DNA from: Methylorubrum suomiense
GTDB taxonomy: Bacteria > Pseudomonadota > Alphaproteobacteria > Rhizobiales > Beijerinckiaceae
Length of the DNA stretch: 64,000 bases
Assembly: GCF_022179765.1 (NCBI RefSeq)
Contig: NZ_BPRE01000002.1
Span: 358,995-422,994, forward strand
Direction of reading: 5' to 3'
Both the position numbers and the translations under genes were made by a program. Below, piece after piece: positions 51,664 to 60,260 of the stretch. Within the stretch, counting starts at the first letter, position 1. Every line of letters begins with the position of its first letter. Below the pieces are notes generated by a model, which was given only the letters and a program-made list of their open reading frames with translations, had not been told where the DNA came from and did not search any database.

Positions 51664-52776
51664 ATGCCCGCGCCAATTGTGAACTCGCCTACGCCACCGC
51701 AGAGCAGCTTGCCGCCTGGCGAACACGTCATCCAAGATGACGCCTCCATTTTCTCGACAGTCAAAATCGACGACGAAGGCCGAGAAATTTATCGGCGAAC
51801 CCTCGATTTTAACTTGGGATTTGAAACCATCTTACAATACTATCCAGACGGCACATCGTCGTATTCAACAAGTTTTGATGGTCAGTTTGGAATTAACAAT
51901 TTGTACAATGAACAGGGATGGATTGTATCCCAAGAGGATACGTTGATTGGTTTCCGCAAGACGTGGAGCTATGATGCTCTAGGCTTCATATCGCAAACTT
52001 CATATTCTACGACAGATATAGCTACAGGGCCCCAAATCGAAAGAGAAACTGAGCGAACTCCAGAGTTTTTCTATACTACTAAAGACGTTTACTACGGGCC
52101 GACGGAATCTCCATCGTTCACTGTTCTTGGCTCAGAATTCGGAACGCTACGTATCAGCTACGACGCGTCCGGGCTCGTCAGCAACTTGGCCCAAACCTAC
52201 GTATTCGGAAATACATCTAAAATAGTCGATCAGTGGAACGATGCTGAAGGAGCACGCATTCCGCATCGACATTTAGAATACAATAGAGACGGCAAGATCG
52301 TCTTGGAAGAACGCTTCGATGCAGGCGACAATCTCACCTACCAGACAAAAACACTTGATGATGGCGCTCATTACGCGATGAGTATGGCCCCTGATGGCCA
52401 GCACATTCAGATCACCGAAACAGATGGTTCAATCCGCATACAAGAAACAGTCCGCAACGACGGGTCTCTGTTCGTCACCAAGCTCGGTAATGGCGCGTCC
52501 GTCGAAAGCACGTCTCACGACGATGTTTTCACCAGCACCGAGGGCGGCGCAACTTTCGTCTTCAAGGACGGCTTCGGGGATGACGTGATACGCAATTTTC
52601 ACACCGGTGGGGCTAACCACGACACGATCGTGCTCGATACCGATCGCGAGGTAAACAGCTGGTACTACAACGGCAACGACAGCATCATCATCGTTGGCAA
52701 CGTCGATTACGATACCATCATCCTTAAGGGTGTGAATATCGAGCAACTTCACCAAGGCGACATTCTCATCGTCTGA
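51664..52776 (+). CDS. Cargo protein with YD/RHS-like repeats and RTX-type calcium-binding C-terminus
   Basis: 370 residues, AT-richer than its neighbours and on the opposite strand. Residues about 20-290 contain loosely repeating aromatic-Asp-Gly units (YYPDGTSSYSTSFDGQFG, WSYDALGFISQTSYS, EYNRDGKIVLEERFDAGDNL). The last 90 residues resemble the C-terminal repeat/beta-roll domain of type I-secreted calcium-binding proteins: DDVFTSTEGGATFVFKDGFG, DDVIRNFHTGGANHDTIVLD. No signal peptide is seen, which fits type I secretion; no transporter is nearby. The ATG at 51664 is preferred; one at 51622 lacks a ribosome-binding site. Likely a lysogenic-conversion gene; target unknown. Confidence 0.72.
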   Translation: MPAPIVNSPTPPQSSLPPGEHVIQDDASIFSTVKIDDEGREIYRRTLDFNLGFETILQYYPDGTSSYSTSFDGQFGINNLYNEQGWIVSQEDTLIGFRKTWSYDALGFISQTSYSTTDIATGPQIERETERTPEFFYTTKDVYYGPTESPSFTVLGSEFGTLRISYDASGLVSNLAQTYVFGNTSKIVDQWNDAEGARIPHRHLEYNRDGKIVLEERFDAGDNLTYQTKTLDDGAHYAMSMAPDGQHIQITETDGSIRIQETVRNDGSLFVTKLGNGASVESTSHDDVFTSTEGGATFVFKDGFGDDVIRNFHTGGANHDTIVLDTDREVNSWYYNGNDSIIIVGNVDYDTIILKGVNIEQLHQGDILIV

Positions 52777-52862
52777 TCGCTTAACTACGGTGAGACCTGT
52801 CCTTGATGAGGGATGACTGCACTACCAAATCGAGGACGACCGTGAGGCTGGCCAGGCAGCTG

Positions 52863-52892
52863 GTCCCGAGACAGATCAAGGCATCTCGGGAC
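52863..52892. terminator. Hairpin between convergent cargo and tailspike genes
   Basis: GTCCCGAG (52863-52870) and CTCGGGAC (52885-52892) form a perfect 8-bp stem with a 14-base loop. No T-run on either side, so termination is uncertain. Confidence 0.45.
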
Positions 52893-52912
52893 AATAGGCA
52901 TGTGGCTTGGAG

Positions 52913-55900
52913 TTACGCAGGTCGGTTTCGCTCGAACGCCAGCTTCGCGCCCGTTTCCAGACGGAAGTTGTCGTAGACGGTCACAGTGGATGGGATCGGG
53001 CCGAGGTACTCGCCGAAGTCAGCCGCGCCGCTCTTCTGGTACGACGGGGAGGGCTGCGAAGCGAAGTAGTTATTCCGAACCACAGTGCCGGTATCGGCAG
53101 AAGAAAACGAGATGTCATAGTTCGGATCGACGATGACATTGTTTTCGATCGTGATCGTCACTCCCGCATCGATCGCGGCAATATCCGCCAAGCGGACACC
53201 CTGCGTATGGCCAATACCGCGACGCATGTCGAAGTAATTGTAGCGAATGACGATCGAGCCCTTGAGCGTGCGCGGAACGACGTTCGGGAGGACCTGGATC
53301 GTGTCGTAGTGCGGATCTTCGAGCTGAGACTGACCACCGCCGAAGCAGAAATTGTATTCGACAGTACCCCCGCCCTCTGACAACCGGATATGGTCCTCCG
53401 GCATGTTCCAGAAGGCGTTGAACCGATACGTCCCCGACCCCGTCCCGCCAGGGTGCATCAGGAACGTCATCGGGCTGCCCGCCGCGTCGGCGATGCTGCC
53501 GCCCACGGTGTTGTTGGTGACCGTCGTGTTTCCGTTCTGCCGGTTGTCGATCAAATACGACTTGGTTTTGGTCGGCTTGAAGACGTTCTGATCGAAGGTG
53601 AGGTTGAGCGGCGTGCCCCCGGAGGCCGGGATGCGGATGCTCCAATCATCCTGAAACAGCCAGTCGGAGATGAGGGTCTCGCCGGCCGGGATCGAACTGG
53701 TGAGGATGATCGTCCTGTTGCTCGTGTCGCGCGTCCAACCCGTCGGCAGGGTTGCCGTCGCGGCATCCTTGAGCGGAGCGGTCGAGGTACGGCCGACCTT
53801 GCGGCGCCCGGTCAGGTAGGCGCTGCCCTCGTAGGCGTCGGAGCCTGGCACGTCGCTCGCCCAGGGCACGTTCGCGAGGCTCAGCGGCGCCGGATCGACG
53901 GCCGCGTTGACCCATCCCATAAACTGCTTCCACGGGACCACGGCCTCCATCGCGATCTTGATGTGAGTACGCGGGCCAGGATGGAGGCCGCTGCGATCAT
54001 TGTAGGCGGCCGTCACCTTCGTTCCGGCGGTGAACGCTTGAGAGCCGCCGCCCGCCAAGGTGACGTTGTTGCCGCTGATGCTGCGCACGGCGCTGTCGTA
54101 AGCCCCGGTGCCGCCGGGGTTCACGATCACGATGTCGCCGACCTGGACCGAGCCGAGGTCTGACAGCGGAAGGGTGGTCGCACCGGACGCGATGTCGGCC
54201 GAGAGCGTCGTGTTGAGCGCCACGACCCCGAGCTTGTCGCGGTTGTTGCCCGTGTCGAAAGCAATCGGCCGCCATGCCGCGAACGATCCGGCGATATACG
54301 GCTTGCCGTCCGTCGCCAGATCCACGCGAGCCCGAGCAGTCGGATCGCCGTTGGGCGCCCCCTTGCCGATGATCTCGTTGGCGGCCCAACGGATGCCGGA
54401 AGACGTGCCGCCGTTGTAGGAGTCGGGGGCGGTCGTCGTTTGATTGGCGAGGCTCTGATAGCCGTCCGTGGACGCCGGGCGCTGAAGCAGCTCCGAGTGA
54501 TAGATCGGGGTGTTCGGCCACTCGTCGTGGCACCGCTGGTAGAACCCGGTGAGCCACGAGTACGGATCGGCGACGGTCGCGGAGTTCGTGCCGTGGTTCG
54601 TGCCGATGAAGGTCATCGGCACCTTGCCGCCGTTGGCGTCGGTGGCCTTCTTCACCGCATCGAGCTTGCGAGGCCAATTGGCCCGGTTGGCCATATCCGA
54701 CGGACGCGACCCCTCGAGGGCAATCGTGCCGAAGGGGATGCGCTTGCTCTGGGTGTTGTCGTCGAGGCCGCGCTGCCAATAGCCCATGCAGCCGCGCGGG
54801 GAGAGGAAGCCGGTGAGCGAATTTTCATTCGCCCCGGCCTGGATTGAATCGCCCGACATCAGGCCGACTGGGCGACCATCCCAGCCCTTGGCGATCATGT
54901 AACCAGGGATGAACTGGCGGGCGAGGCCATTCGAGCCGGTGAGCGTCCGACCATCGGTCAGGGCTGCGGCGAGGCTGCTCGTTGCGCCCATCGAGACCTC
55001 GCCGAGATCGTTGGCACGCACCGACCCCCAGACCTGCGCACCGCTCGCCGCGTTGAAGGCGATGCGGCACTCGATCAGCGAATTGGCCGGCAAGGTGACA
55101 CCGGGAATGGCGTCCAGCAGGTAGCCGCACGATTCCGTTGACGGGTCGATCGCGAAGGCAGCCGTCGGGCAGGAATACCACTGCCCACCGACCTTGATGC
55201 TGAGGCCCTCGTAATTGATGACGTTGGCACCAGCGACTTCGGCATTCGCGGCGCCGCCAGTAGTCTGGGTAAAGGTTGGCAGGAAGAACCGCGGCTCCGT
55301 CGTCGGATAGTCCGGGGTGCCGATGAAGAAGCTCTGGACCTGATAGATGCCGGCCGCCGGGAAAGTGCCCGTCGTCGTTGGGAAGCGCAGTCGCGTGGCA
55401 GCGAACATCCAGCGGGTCGGATCGCCCGCCGCCGGGGCCTCCACCGTCACCGTGATGTTGAACGTCTCGCCCGTGGTCAGCGTGACCGTGTAGGCCTTCG
55501 TGCCGACCGAGGAGGCGGTGAGACCGACGAGGATCGCGTTGCCGGCGGCGTTGAGCGTCAGACGGCCGTCGTTCGGTGCGATCGACTTCGCGGTCACACC
55601 GGCATCGAGGCCCGTGATCGCCGCGACCAGCGAGCCCTCAGACGCGCCGACCGTGAACTTGGTGGCCGCCGGGCCGAGACCGACGATGACGGCCGTGAAC
55701 ACGCTCTCGCCCGGCAGAGTCCAGGCGAAGCCGTAGCTTTCACCGCCGGCCGCTGCGGCGCTGAGGGTGTAGCTCGCCGCCCCGGTCGCCGTGACGGTGG
55801 CGGTGCCGAGTGTGGTCACCGTGCTGCCGACCTTCTTGCGGCAGACGGCGGTTGCGCCGGCCGGCACGGTGCCGGTGACGAGCATGGCGCCAACGGCGAC

Positions 55901-55966
55901 CCTGCCGACCGAGGCAGCGGGCGAGTTGCCGCCGCCGAACAGGTTGAAGGGGTTGCGCTGGGCCAT
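52913..55966 (-). CDS. Large tailspike with SGNH-type esterase and beta-helix domains
   Basis: 1017 residues. Residues 1-180 are Ala/Gly/Thr-rich beta repeats, probably virion attachment with Ig-like modules. Residues about 365-665 look like an SGNH/GDSL hydrolase: block I GLMSGDSIQAG with Ser374, block III-like GTNHGTNS (455-462), and block V NDRSGLHPG with Asp657 and His662. The last 250 residues show beta-helix repeats (NVFKPTKTKSYLIDNRQNGN, IVIRYNYFDMRRG, ITIENNVIVDPNYD, VVRNNYF). It should deacetylate or bind host polysaccharide. Its place between scaffold and capsid genes is unusual for a tailspike. Confidence 0.85.
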   Translation of the reverse strand: MAQRNPFNLFGGGNSPAASVGRVAVGAMLVTGTVPAGATAVCRKKVGSTVTTLGTATVTATGAASYTLSAAAAGGESYGFAWTLPGESVFTAVIVGLGPAATKFTVGASEGSLVAAITGLDAGVTAKSIAPNDGRLTLNAAGNAILVGLTASSVGTKAYTVTLTTGETFNITVTVEAPAAGDPTRWMFAATRLRFPTTTGTFPAAGIYQVQSFFIGTPDYPTTEPRFFLPTFTQTTGGAANAEVAGANVINYEGLSIKVGGQWYSCPTAAFAIDPSTESCGYLLDAIPGVTLPANSLIECRIAFNAASGAQVWGSVRANDLGEVSMGATSSLAAALTDGRTLTGSNGLARQFIPGYMIAKGWDGRPVGLMSGDSIQAGANENSLTGFLSPRGCMGYWQRGLDDNTQSKRIPFGTIALEGSRPSDMANRANWPRKLDAVKKATDANGGKVPMTFIGTNHGTNSATVADPYSWLTGFYQRCHDEWPNTPIYHSELLQRPASTDGYQSLANQTTTAPDSYNGGTSSGIRWAANEIIGKGAPNGDPTARARVDLATDGKPYIAGSFAAWRPIAFDTGNNRDKLGVVALNTTLSADIASGATTLPLSDLGSVQVGDIVIVNPGGTGAYDSAVRSISGNNVTLAGGGSQAFTAGTKVTAAYNDRSGLHPGPRTHIKIAMEAVVPWKQFMGWVNAAVDPAPLSLANVPWASDVPGSDAYEGSAYLTGRRKVGRTSTAPLKDAATATLPTGWTRDTSNRTIILTSSIPAGETLISDWLFQDDWSIRIPASGGTPLNLTFDQNVFKPTKTKSYLIDNRQNGNTTVTNNTVGGSIADAAGSPMTFLMHPGGTGSGTYRFNAFWNMPEDHIRLSEGGGTVEYNFCFGGGQSQLEDPHYDTIQVLPNVVPRTLKGSIVIRYNYFDMRRGIGHTQGVRLADIAAIDAGVTITIENNVIVDPNYDISFSSADTGTVVRNNYFASQPSPSYQKSGAADFGEYLGPIPSTVTVYDNFRLETGAKLAFERNRPA

Positions 55967-55969
55967 GGT

Positions 55970-56278
55970 TCAGCCCCGACGCAGGACGGTGACGGAGCAG
56001 GTCGCCGAGGTGCCGGCGGCCGAGACGTCCTTGACCGCGAGGTTATCGACGATGGCGGTGCCCTGCTGCGCGTAGAAGTCGAGCAGCGAGCCATCGTGCA
56101 TCACGAGACGGAGGGTGCCGCCGACCGAGCAGGCCAGCGCGACGCCGTCACCGGAAGAGACCGGCGTGCCGGGCGTGATCGGCGCGGCGGAGCGATAGGC
56201 CGGCACCACCGACTGCGCCAGGGCGGGCAGCGGGGCGAGTAGAGCGCAGGCAAGCGCAAGGGTTCGGACAAGACGCAT
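55970..56278 (-). CDS. Small exported phage protein
   Basis: 102 residues with a clear signal peptide (LVRTLALACALLAPLPALAQ, cleavage after ALAQ likely) and a beta-rich mature part with two Cys (LACSVGG, TCSVTV). It precedes the large tailspike by 3 bases and may be its chaperone or an accessory periplasmic factor. No family recognised. Confidence 0.7.
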   Translation of the reverse strand: MRLVRTLALACALLAPLPALAQSVVPAYRSAAPITPGTPVSSGDGVALACSVGGTLRLVMHDGSLLDFYAQQGTAIVDNLAVKDVSAAGTSATCSVTVLRRG

Positions 56279-56317
56279 GGTGCGCTCCGTGGGGTCGTTC
56301 GGGGAGGGAGGAGGGGC

Positions 56318-56533
56318 TTAGGGGCGGTCGCCGACCCGCAGCGTGGTGCTCAGCACGGCGGTCTGGCCGCTCAGGAGCGTTGGGCGCACGCCGGGTGGCA
56401 GGAGGACGATGGCGACGACGACGCCAAGCGCGAGGATCGCCCAGCGCTTCGCCGGGGCGACGTACATGTTGGCCGGGATCATGGCCTCGGGCTCAAGCAG
56501 GTCCCAGCGGCGATACCCGACGTTGGCGGGCAT
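56318..56533 (-). CDS. Small single-pass membrane protein
   Basis: 71 residues. Polar N-terminus (YRRWDLLEPEAMIPAN), one transmembrane helix (about residues 30-48: AILALGVVVAIVLLPPGV) and a short beta-like tail. The start overlaps the preceding stop by one base (TGATG). Function unknown. Confidence 0.65.
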   Translation of the reverse strand: MPANVGYRRWDLLEPEAMIPANMYVAPAKRWAILALGVVVAIVLLPPGVRPTLLSGQTAVLSTTLRVGDRP

Positions 56534-57141
56534 CAGTCGACGTCCGCCTCGACCGTGACCGAGAAACGCTGCCCGCTCGCGGGGGTGAAGGCGGTGCGGG
56601 CCTCGAGCAGGGCGTAGATGTCCGATGCGCCCGCAGGCACGTCGAAGGCGATCGGCGGCGAGAAGGCCATGAAGCCCTTCGAGCCGTCGGAGAGGATGCC
56701 CTGCGCGAGCGTCACATCGGCGGAGCCGTAATAATTTACGTAGTTCGCGACCGCGGCGGCGAGCACGCCATTATCGCCGACGGCCGGTGCGACCAGCGTC
56801 TTGAACAGGTGAAGCCGCAGGGTGCCGACGAAGGCGGCCTGGTTGGTCGCCGCCCGAACCCGGATCACGCGGCCCGTCCCGCCCGGAATGCGGGCCACGC
56901 CCGGCAGGACCATGACGTTGCCGACGCCGGGCGCGGTCGAGGCGCCGATCAGGTCACCGACCGCATAGTCCGCGGTATCGGCCGGGCGGATCAGCACGCC
57001 CGTCGAGATGATCGTGGTGCCGCCGACCTGCCCGATGTGGGCCTCACCGGGGGCGTTCGAGGTGACGAGCGGAGCCGCGGCGACGCCCAGCGGATTGCCG
57101 GAGCGATCCACGAGCTGCGTGGTGACCATGGGTGCGGGCAT
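56533..57141 (-). CDS. Beta-rich head-region protein
   Basis: 202 residues: TTQLVDRSGNPLGVAAAP, then AATNQAAFVGTLRLHLFKTL and FDVPAGASDIYALLEARTAF. Predicted all-beta and soluble. By position after scaffold it would be a decoration or minor head protein. No family name can be given. The gap to the scaffold gene is 41 bases. Confidence 0.7.
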   Translation of the reverse strand: MPAPMVTTQLVDRSGNPLGVAAAPLVTSNAPGEAHIGQVGGTTIISTGVLIRPADTADYAVGDLIGASTAPGVGNVMVLPGVARIPGGTGRVIRVRAATNQAAFVGTLRLHLFKTLVAPAVGDNGVLAAAVANYVNYYGSADVTLAQGILSDGSKGFMAFSPPIAFDVPAGASDIYALLEARTAFTPASGQRFSVTVEADVD

Positions 57142-57182
57142 CGTGCCGGGCTCCGTTCAGCGTTCGATCGAGGTGACCGCCC

Positions 57183-58250
57183 TTAGGCGGCCTCCCCCAT
57201 GAGGCGGGCGACCTTGCCCGGGTTCTTCGCCTGGAAGGCCTCGAACTCGCTCTCCGACATGGAGGCGAGCATTTCGAGCGTGACCTCGCCGGCCGGAGCG
57301 CCACCGGCGGACGAAAGCGACTTTGAGGCAGCCTGCCCGGCAGCGAGGCGGGTCTGGCGCTCCGCTGCGGTCTCGGCGTGCGCAGCGGCCGGGGCGGCGG
57401 GCTCCAAAGCCTTCGGGGTGAAGCCGCGCGACTTGGCGAGGGCGAAGGCCTGCTCGGCGGGCGAGACGTTGCGGGCGAAGCAGGCGCGGACGAAGGACAG
57501 CTCGTCGGCGTTGGCCTGCGCGATGGCCTCCTGGTCGTTGAGGCCGAACATCTTCAGCTCGGCAACGCGACCGTGGATCAGGTAGGCGTAGGCATCGCCG
57601 TAGGTCGGTTCGGCCTGGACGAGGCGGGCGTGATCGCGCTGGAACGCGGAGACGATGCTGTTGCGCTCCTGGGTCTCGCGATCGGCCTCCGCCTGCTGCT
57701 TCTGCGCCTCCGTCATCTGCTGCTGACCGGAGGCGATTTCGGCGAGCCGCTTCTCGAGGTGCTGCACGTACCCGAAGATGTCCTGGTTCGGATCCGGGAT
57801 GGGCTCGGGCTCAGCCGCCACCGGCTGGGCGGCCTGCTGGCCCTGCGGACCGGCCTGCATCGCCTGTGTCAGGAGCTTCAGGCGCTCGTCGCCGCGGGCA
57901 TAGCGCTCCTGCAACTCGGCGAGTTGGCGCTCAGCGTTCTTGCGGCGCTCGCGCTCCTGATGGAACGCGCCATGACGGACGAACTTGCCCTTGTTCTCCT
58001 CGGGCGATCCGTCTTCCGCGTCGGGATCGACCACGTCGCCGGGCGCGGCAGCCTCACCGCTCGCCGCAGGGGCAGCAGGGGCAGCAGGAGCAGCCGCGGC
58101 CGCCTCGAGAGCAGCAGCGCCACCCGGCGCCGGCTCACCGCCGCCTACGAGCGCGGCAGAGGCCTCAGCGCCGCTCGCATAGGCGTCGAACGCGGCCTGT
58201 TCCTCAGCCGTGAAAGCATCATCGCCGCCGCTGTTCGCGTCGTCGTTCAT
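57183..58250 (-). CDS. Capsid scaffolding protein
   Basis: 355 residues. Acidic N-terminus (DDAFTAEEQAAFDAYASGAE), an Ala/Pro-rich linker, and a long central coiled coil (VRHGAFHQERERRKNAERQL through about residue 220, with a polyGln-type QQQMTEAQKQQAEAD stretch), ending in a helical acidic C-terminus. The composition and position directly after the portal are those of scaffolding proteins, which guide head assembly and then leave. No protease motif is seen. The capsid gene that normally follows directly is 6 kb further on. Confidence 0.83.
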   Translation of the reverse strand: MNDDANSGGDDAFTAEEQAAFDAYASGAEASAALVGGGEPAPGGAAALEAAAAAPAAPAAPAASGEAAAPGDVVDPDAEDGSPEENKGKFVRHGAFHQERERRKNAERQLAELQERYARGDERLKLLTQAMQAGPQGQQAAQPVAAEPEPIPDPNQDIFGYVQHLEKRLAEIASGQQQMTEAQKQQAEADRETQERNSIVSAFQRDHARLVQAEPTYGDAYAYLIHGRVAELKMFGLNDQEAIAQANADELSFVRACFARNVSPAEQAFALAKSRGFTPKALEPAAPAAAHAETAAERQTRLAAGQAASKSLSSAGGAPAGEVTLEMLASMSESEFEAFQAKNPGKVARLMGEAA

Positions 58251-58313
58251 GGTCGATTCCTCGTAACGTGATGGAGACGAAGGCCGGACTGACGCGCCGA
58301 CCGTGCGGAAGGG

Positions 58314-60260
58314 TTAGGCCGCGAATGCCGCGGCGGGCTGGGGCGGTGCAGCCATGGCCGCCACCTTCGCGAAGCCGTCGATCCGGTCCTGTTCGGCCAG
58401 CCCGCGCTCGCGATCGGCTTTCGCGGCCTTGAGACCGGCGCCCGCCGTCATGTCCTCGATTTTCGCCACCGCGGTGCGCACCGCGATCTGACGCTGTTCC
58501 TCGGCATGCGGATCGGTCGGCGCGTTGGCCAGCAGCTCGCGCAGCTTGGCGACGAAGCTGTCGGGGAACGGCGAGTAGGGCAGCACCTCAAGGAGGACCT
58601 GAGGGGTAATCATGTCCTTGATGATCGGCAGGACTTGCACGAACGTCGCCCAAACCCGCTCCTGCTGGTTCGGCGAATTCGGCGCCTCGTCGATGACGAC
58701 GTCGTACTGACCCGCCGTCTTGTCTCGCACGAGCGGCACGACGCGGGTGCCCTTATCGCCGACGATGCGGATCAGGCGCCCGTCGGAGAGGTACGTCTGG
58801 ATGAAGTAGAGGCGCACGCGGCCAATGTGCTTGCGGGCGCGCCGCAGGGCATCGAACAGCGAGGCCAGGATCGTCATGGCCGCTTGCTTGCGCTGGTACT
58901 CCAGCACGCCGGCCTGCTCCTGCTGCTTCGCCCCCAGCAGTTCGAGGTTCACACCGGACGAGTCGCGGATCGACCCGATGGCGAACTCCATGAGCTGCCA
59001 GTGCCCCGACGGCAGGACCGGCAGCGGCTTTTCCTTCATCCGGCCGCCCATCAGCGCACCGTCGGTCATCCAAGAGATAGCGCCGGGCTTGGCGTAGGAG
59101 GCTTCGAACGCGGCTTGGTCCGGCACCGCGCCCTCTTCCATCATCATCCCGCCCTTGGCCTGGCGGTTGAGCATGTCGAGGGTCTGGCTCAGCCACTTGT
59201 TGGCGAAGCGCTGCGGATCGCGCATCGGCCGCACGATGCCGAACCACGAATTCCGGTTCTGGTCGCGGTCGCCGGTCAGGAACGCGTAGCTGAAACGGTC
59301 ACCGGCCGGGGCCGGACCCTGCTCCAGGACCTCCGTCCCGAGGAAGGCGCGCCGATAGCGCCGCTTCATTCGGTGGACGATCTGAACCGGCATGGCGAGC
59401 ACGTTGGCGCGCCGCTCCAGCACCGCAGCCTGCTCCGGCTCCATCTCGGTCGTCTCGCCCGTGGCCGGGTTGATGGCCACCGCGATGCGGACCCGTTCCC
59501 ACCACTGGCATTCGACGATCGTGACGCGGGACGTGCCCTCGTCGGCGGTGCCGGGCCGATCGATGCGACGCTCGCCGGCCCCGATCTCGCGGTGCGGCTT
59601 CCCACCGTCGCGATCCTCAGCCCATGCCGCATCGAGCACGGACGGATCGGTATCGGGGAACAGCCCCTCCGCTTCGAGGCGATCCATGCTCTTCGCGCGA
59701 AAGATCCGGCGGGCATCCGAGAGGTTCCGCTTCGCCGCGGAGGCGTCCCAAAACATCTCCAGCGGGTTGACTCGATCTTCGCAGTACGCGCCGTCCGGAT
59801 CGATCTCGTAATCGAGCCGCATCTCGACGACGCCGAGCCCGCAGATCGCGCAGTCGACGAAGGCGTCGGATTCCTCGTCCTCCGCCTCAGCCTCGTCCGC
59901 GAGGTAGCGCGAGCCTTCGGTGAGCAGCTCGTTCAGGGCGCCGTCACCGACCTCGCGCGGCAGGTATTGGATGTCCTGGCGCGCGTTGACCTCGGAGCCC
60001 GCAACCGCCTTGATGACCGGCAGGACGCGGTTGAACGTGATCGGGGGCCGACCCTGCTCCCGCAGCGCGGCCGCATCCTCCGGCGCCCACTGCTCACCCG
60101 CCACGAAATCGTAATCGATCCGAGCCTCAGACCTCCACTTCGAGGAGGCATCGCGATCGGCGCGGAACCACCCCTGCAACTTGCGCAGCAGCGCGGCATC
60201 TTCGAGGGCGGCCCGCTCCTCAGCGGACGCGGGCTCGCGATCGGCGTGGGTGTCCGTCAT
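58314..60260 (-). CDS. Portal protein
   Basis: 648 residues. P22-type portal ring subunit through which DNA is packaged. Hallmarks are KWRSEARIDYDFVAGEQW, RPPITFNRVLPVIKAVAGSE, the acidic clip region and, later, LLGAKQQEQAGVLEYQRKQA, SLFDALRRARKHIGRVRLYF and VVIDEAPNSPNQQERVW. The helical C-terminal barrel begins near residue 600. The ATG at 60260 overlaps the terminase stop by four bases; an upstream GTG adds three residues. Confidence 0.93.
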   Translation of the reverse strand: MTDTHADREPASAEERAALEDAALLRKLQGWFRADRDASSKWRSEARIDYDFVAGEQWAPEDAAALREQGRPPITFNRVLPVIKAVAGSEVNARQDIQYLPREVGDGALNELLTEGSRYLADEAEAEDEESDAFVDCAICGLGVVEMRLDYEIDPDGAYCEDRVNPLEMFWDASAAKRNLSDARRIFRAKSMDRLEAEGLFPDTDPSVLDAAWAEDRDGGKPHREIGAGERRIDRPGTADEGTSRVTIVECQWWERVRIAVAINPATGETTEMEPEQAAVLERRANVLAMPVQIVHRMKRRYRRAFLGTEVLEQGPAPAGDRFSYAFLTGDRDQNRNSWFGIVRPMRDPQRFANKWLSQTLDMLNRQAKGGMMMEEGAVPDQAAFEASYAKPGAISWMTDGALMGGRMKEKPLPVLPSGHWQLMEFAIGSIRDSSGVNLELLGAKQQEQAGVLEYQRKQAAMTILASLFDALRRARKHIGRVRLYFIQTYLSDGRLIRIVGDKGTRVVPLVRDKTAGQYDVVIDEAPNSPNQQERVWATFVQVLPIIKDMITPQVLLEVLPYSPFPDSFVAKLRELLANAPTDPHAEEQRQIAVRTAVAKIEDMTAGAGLKAAKADRERGLAEQDRIDGFAKVAAMAAPPQPAAAFAA

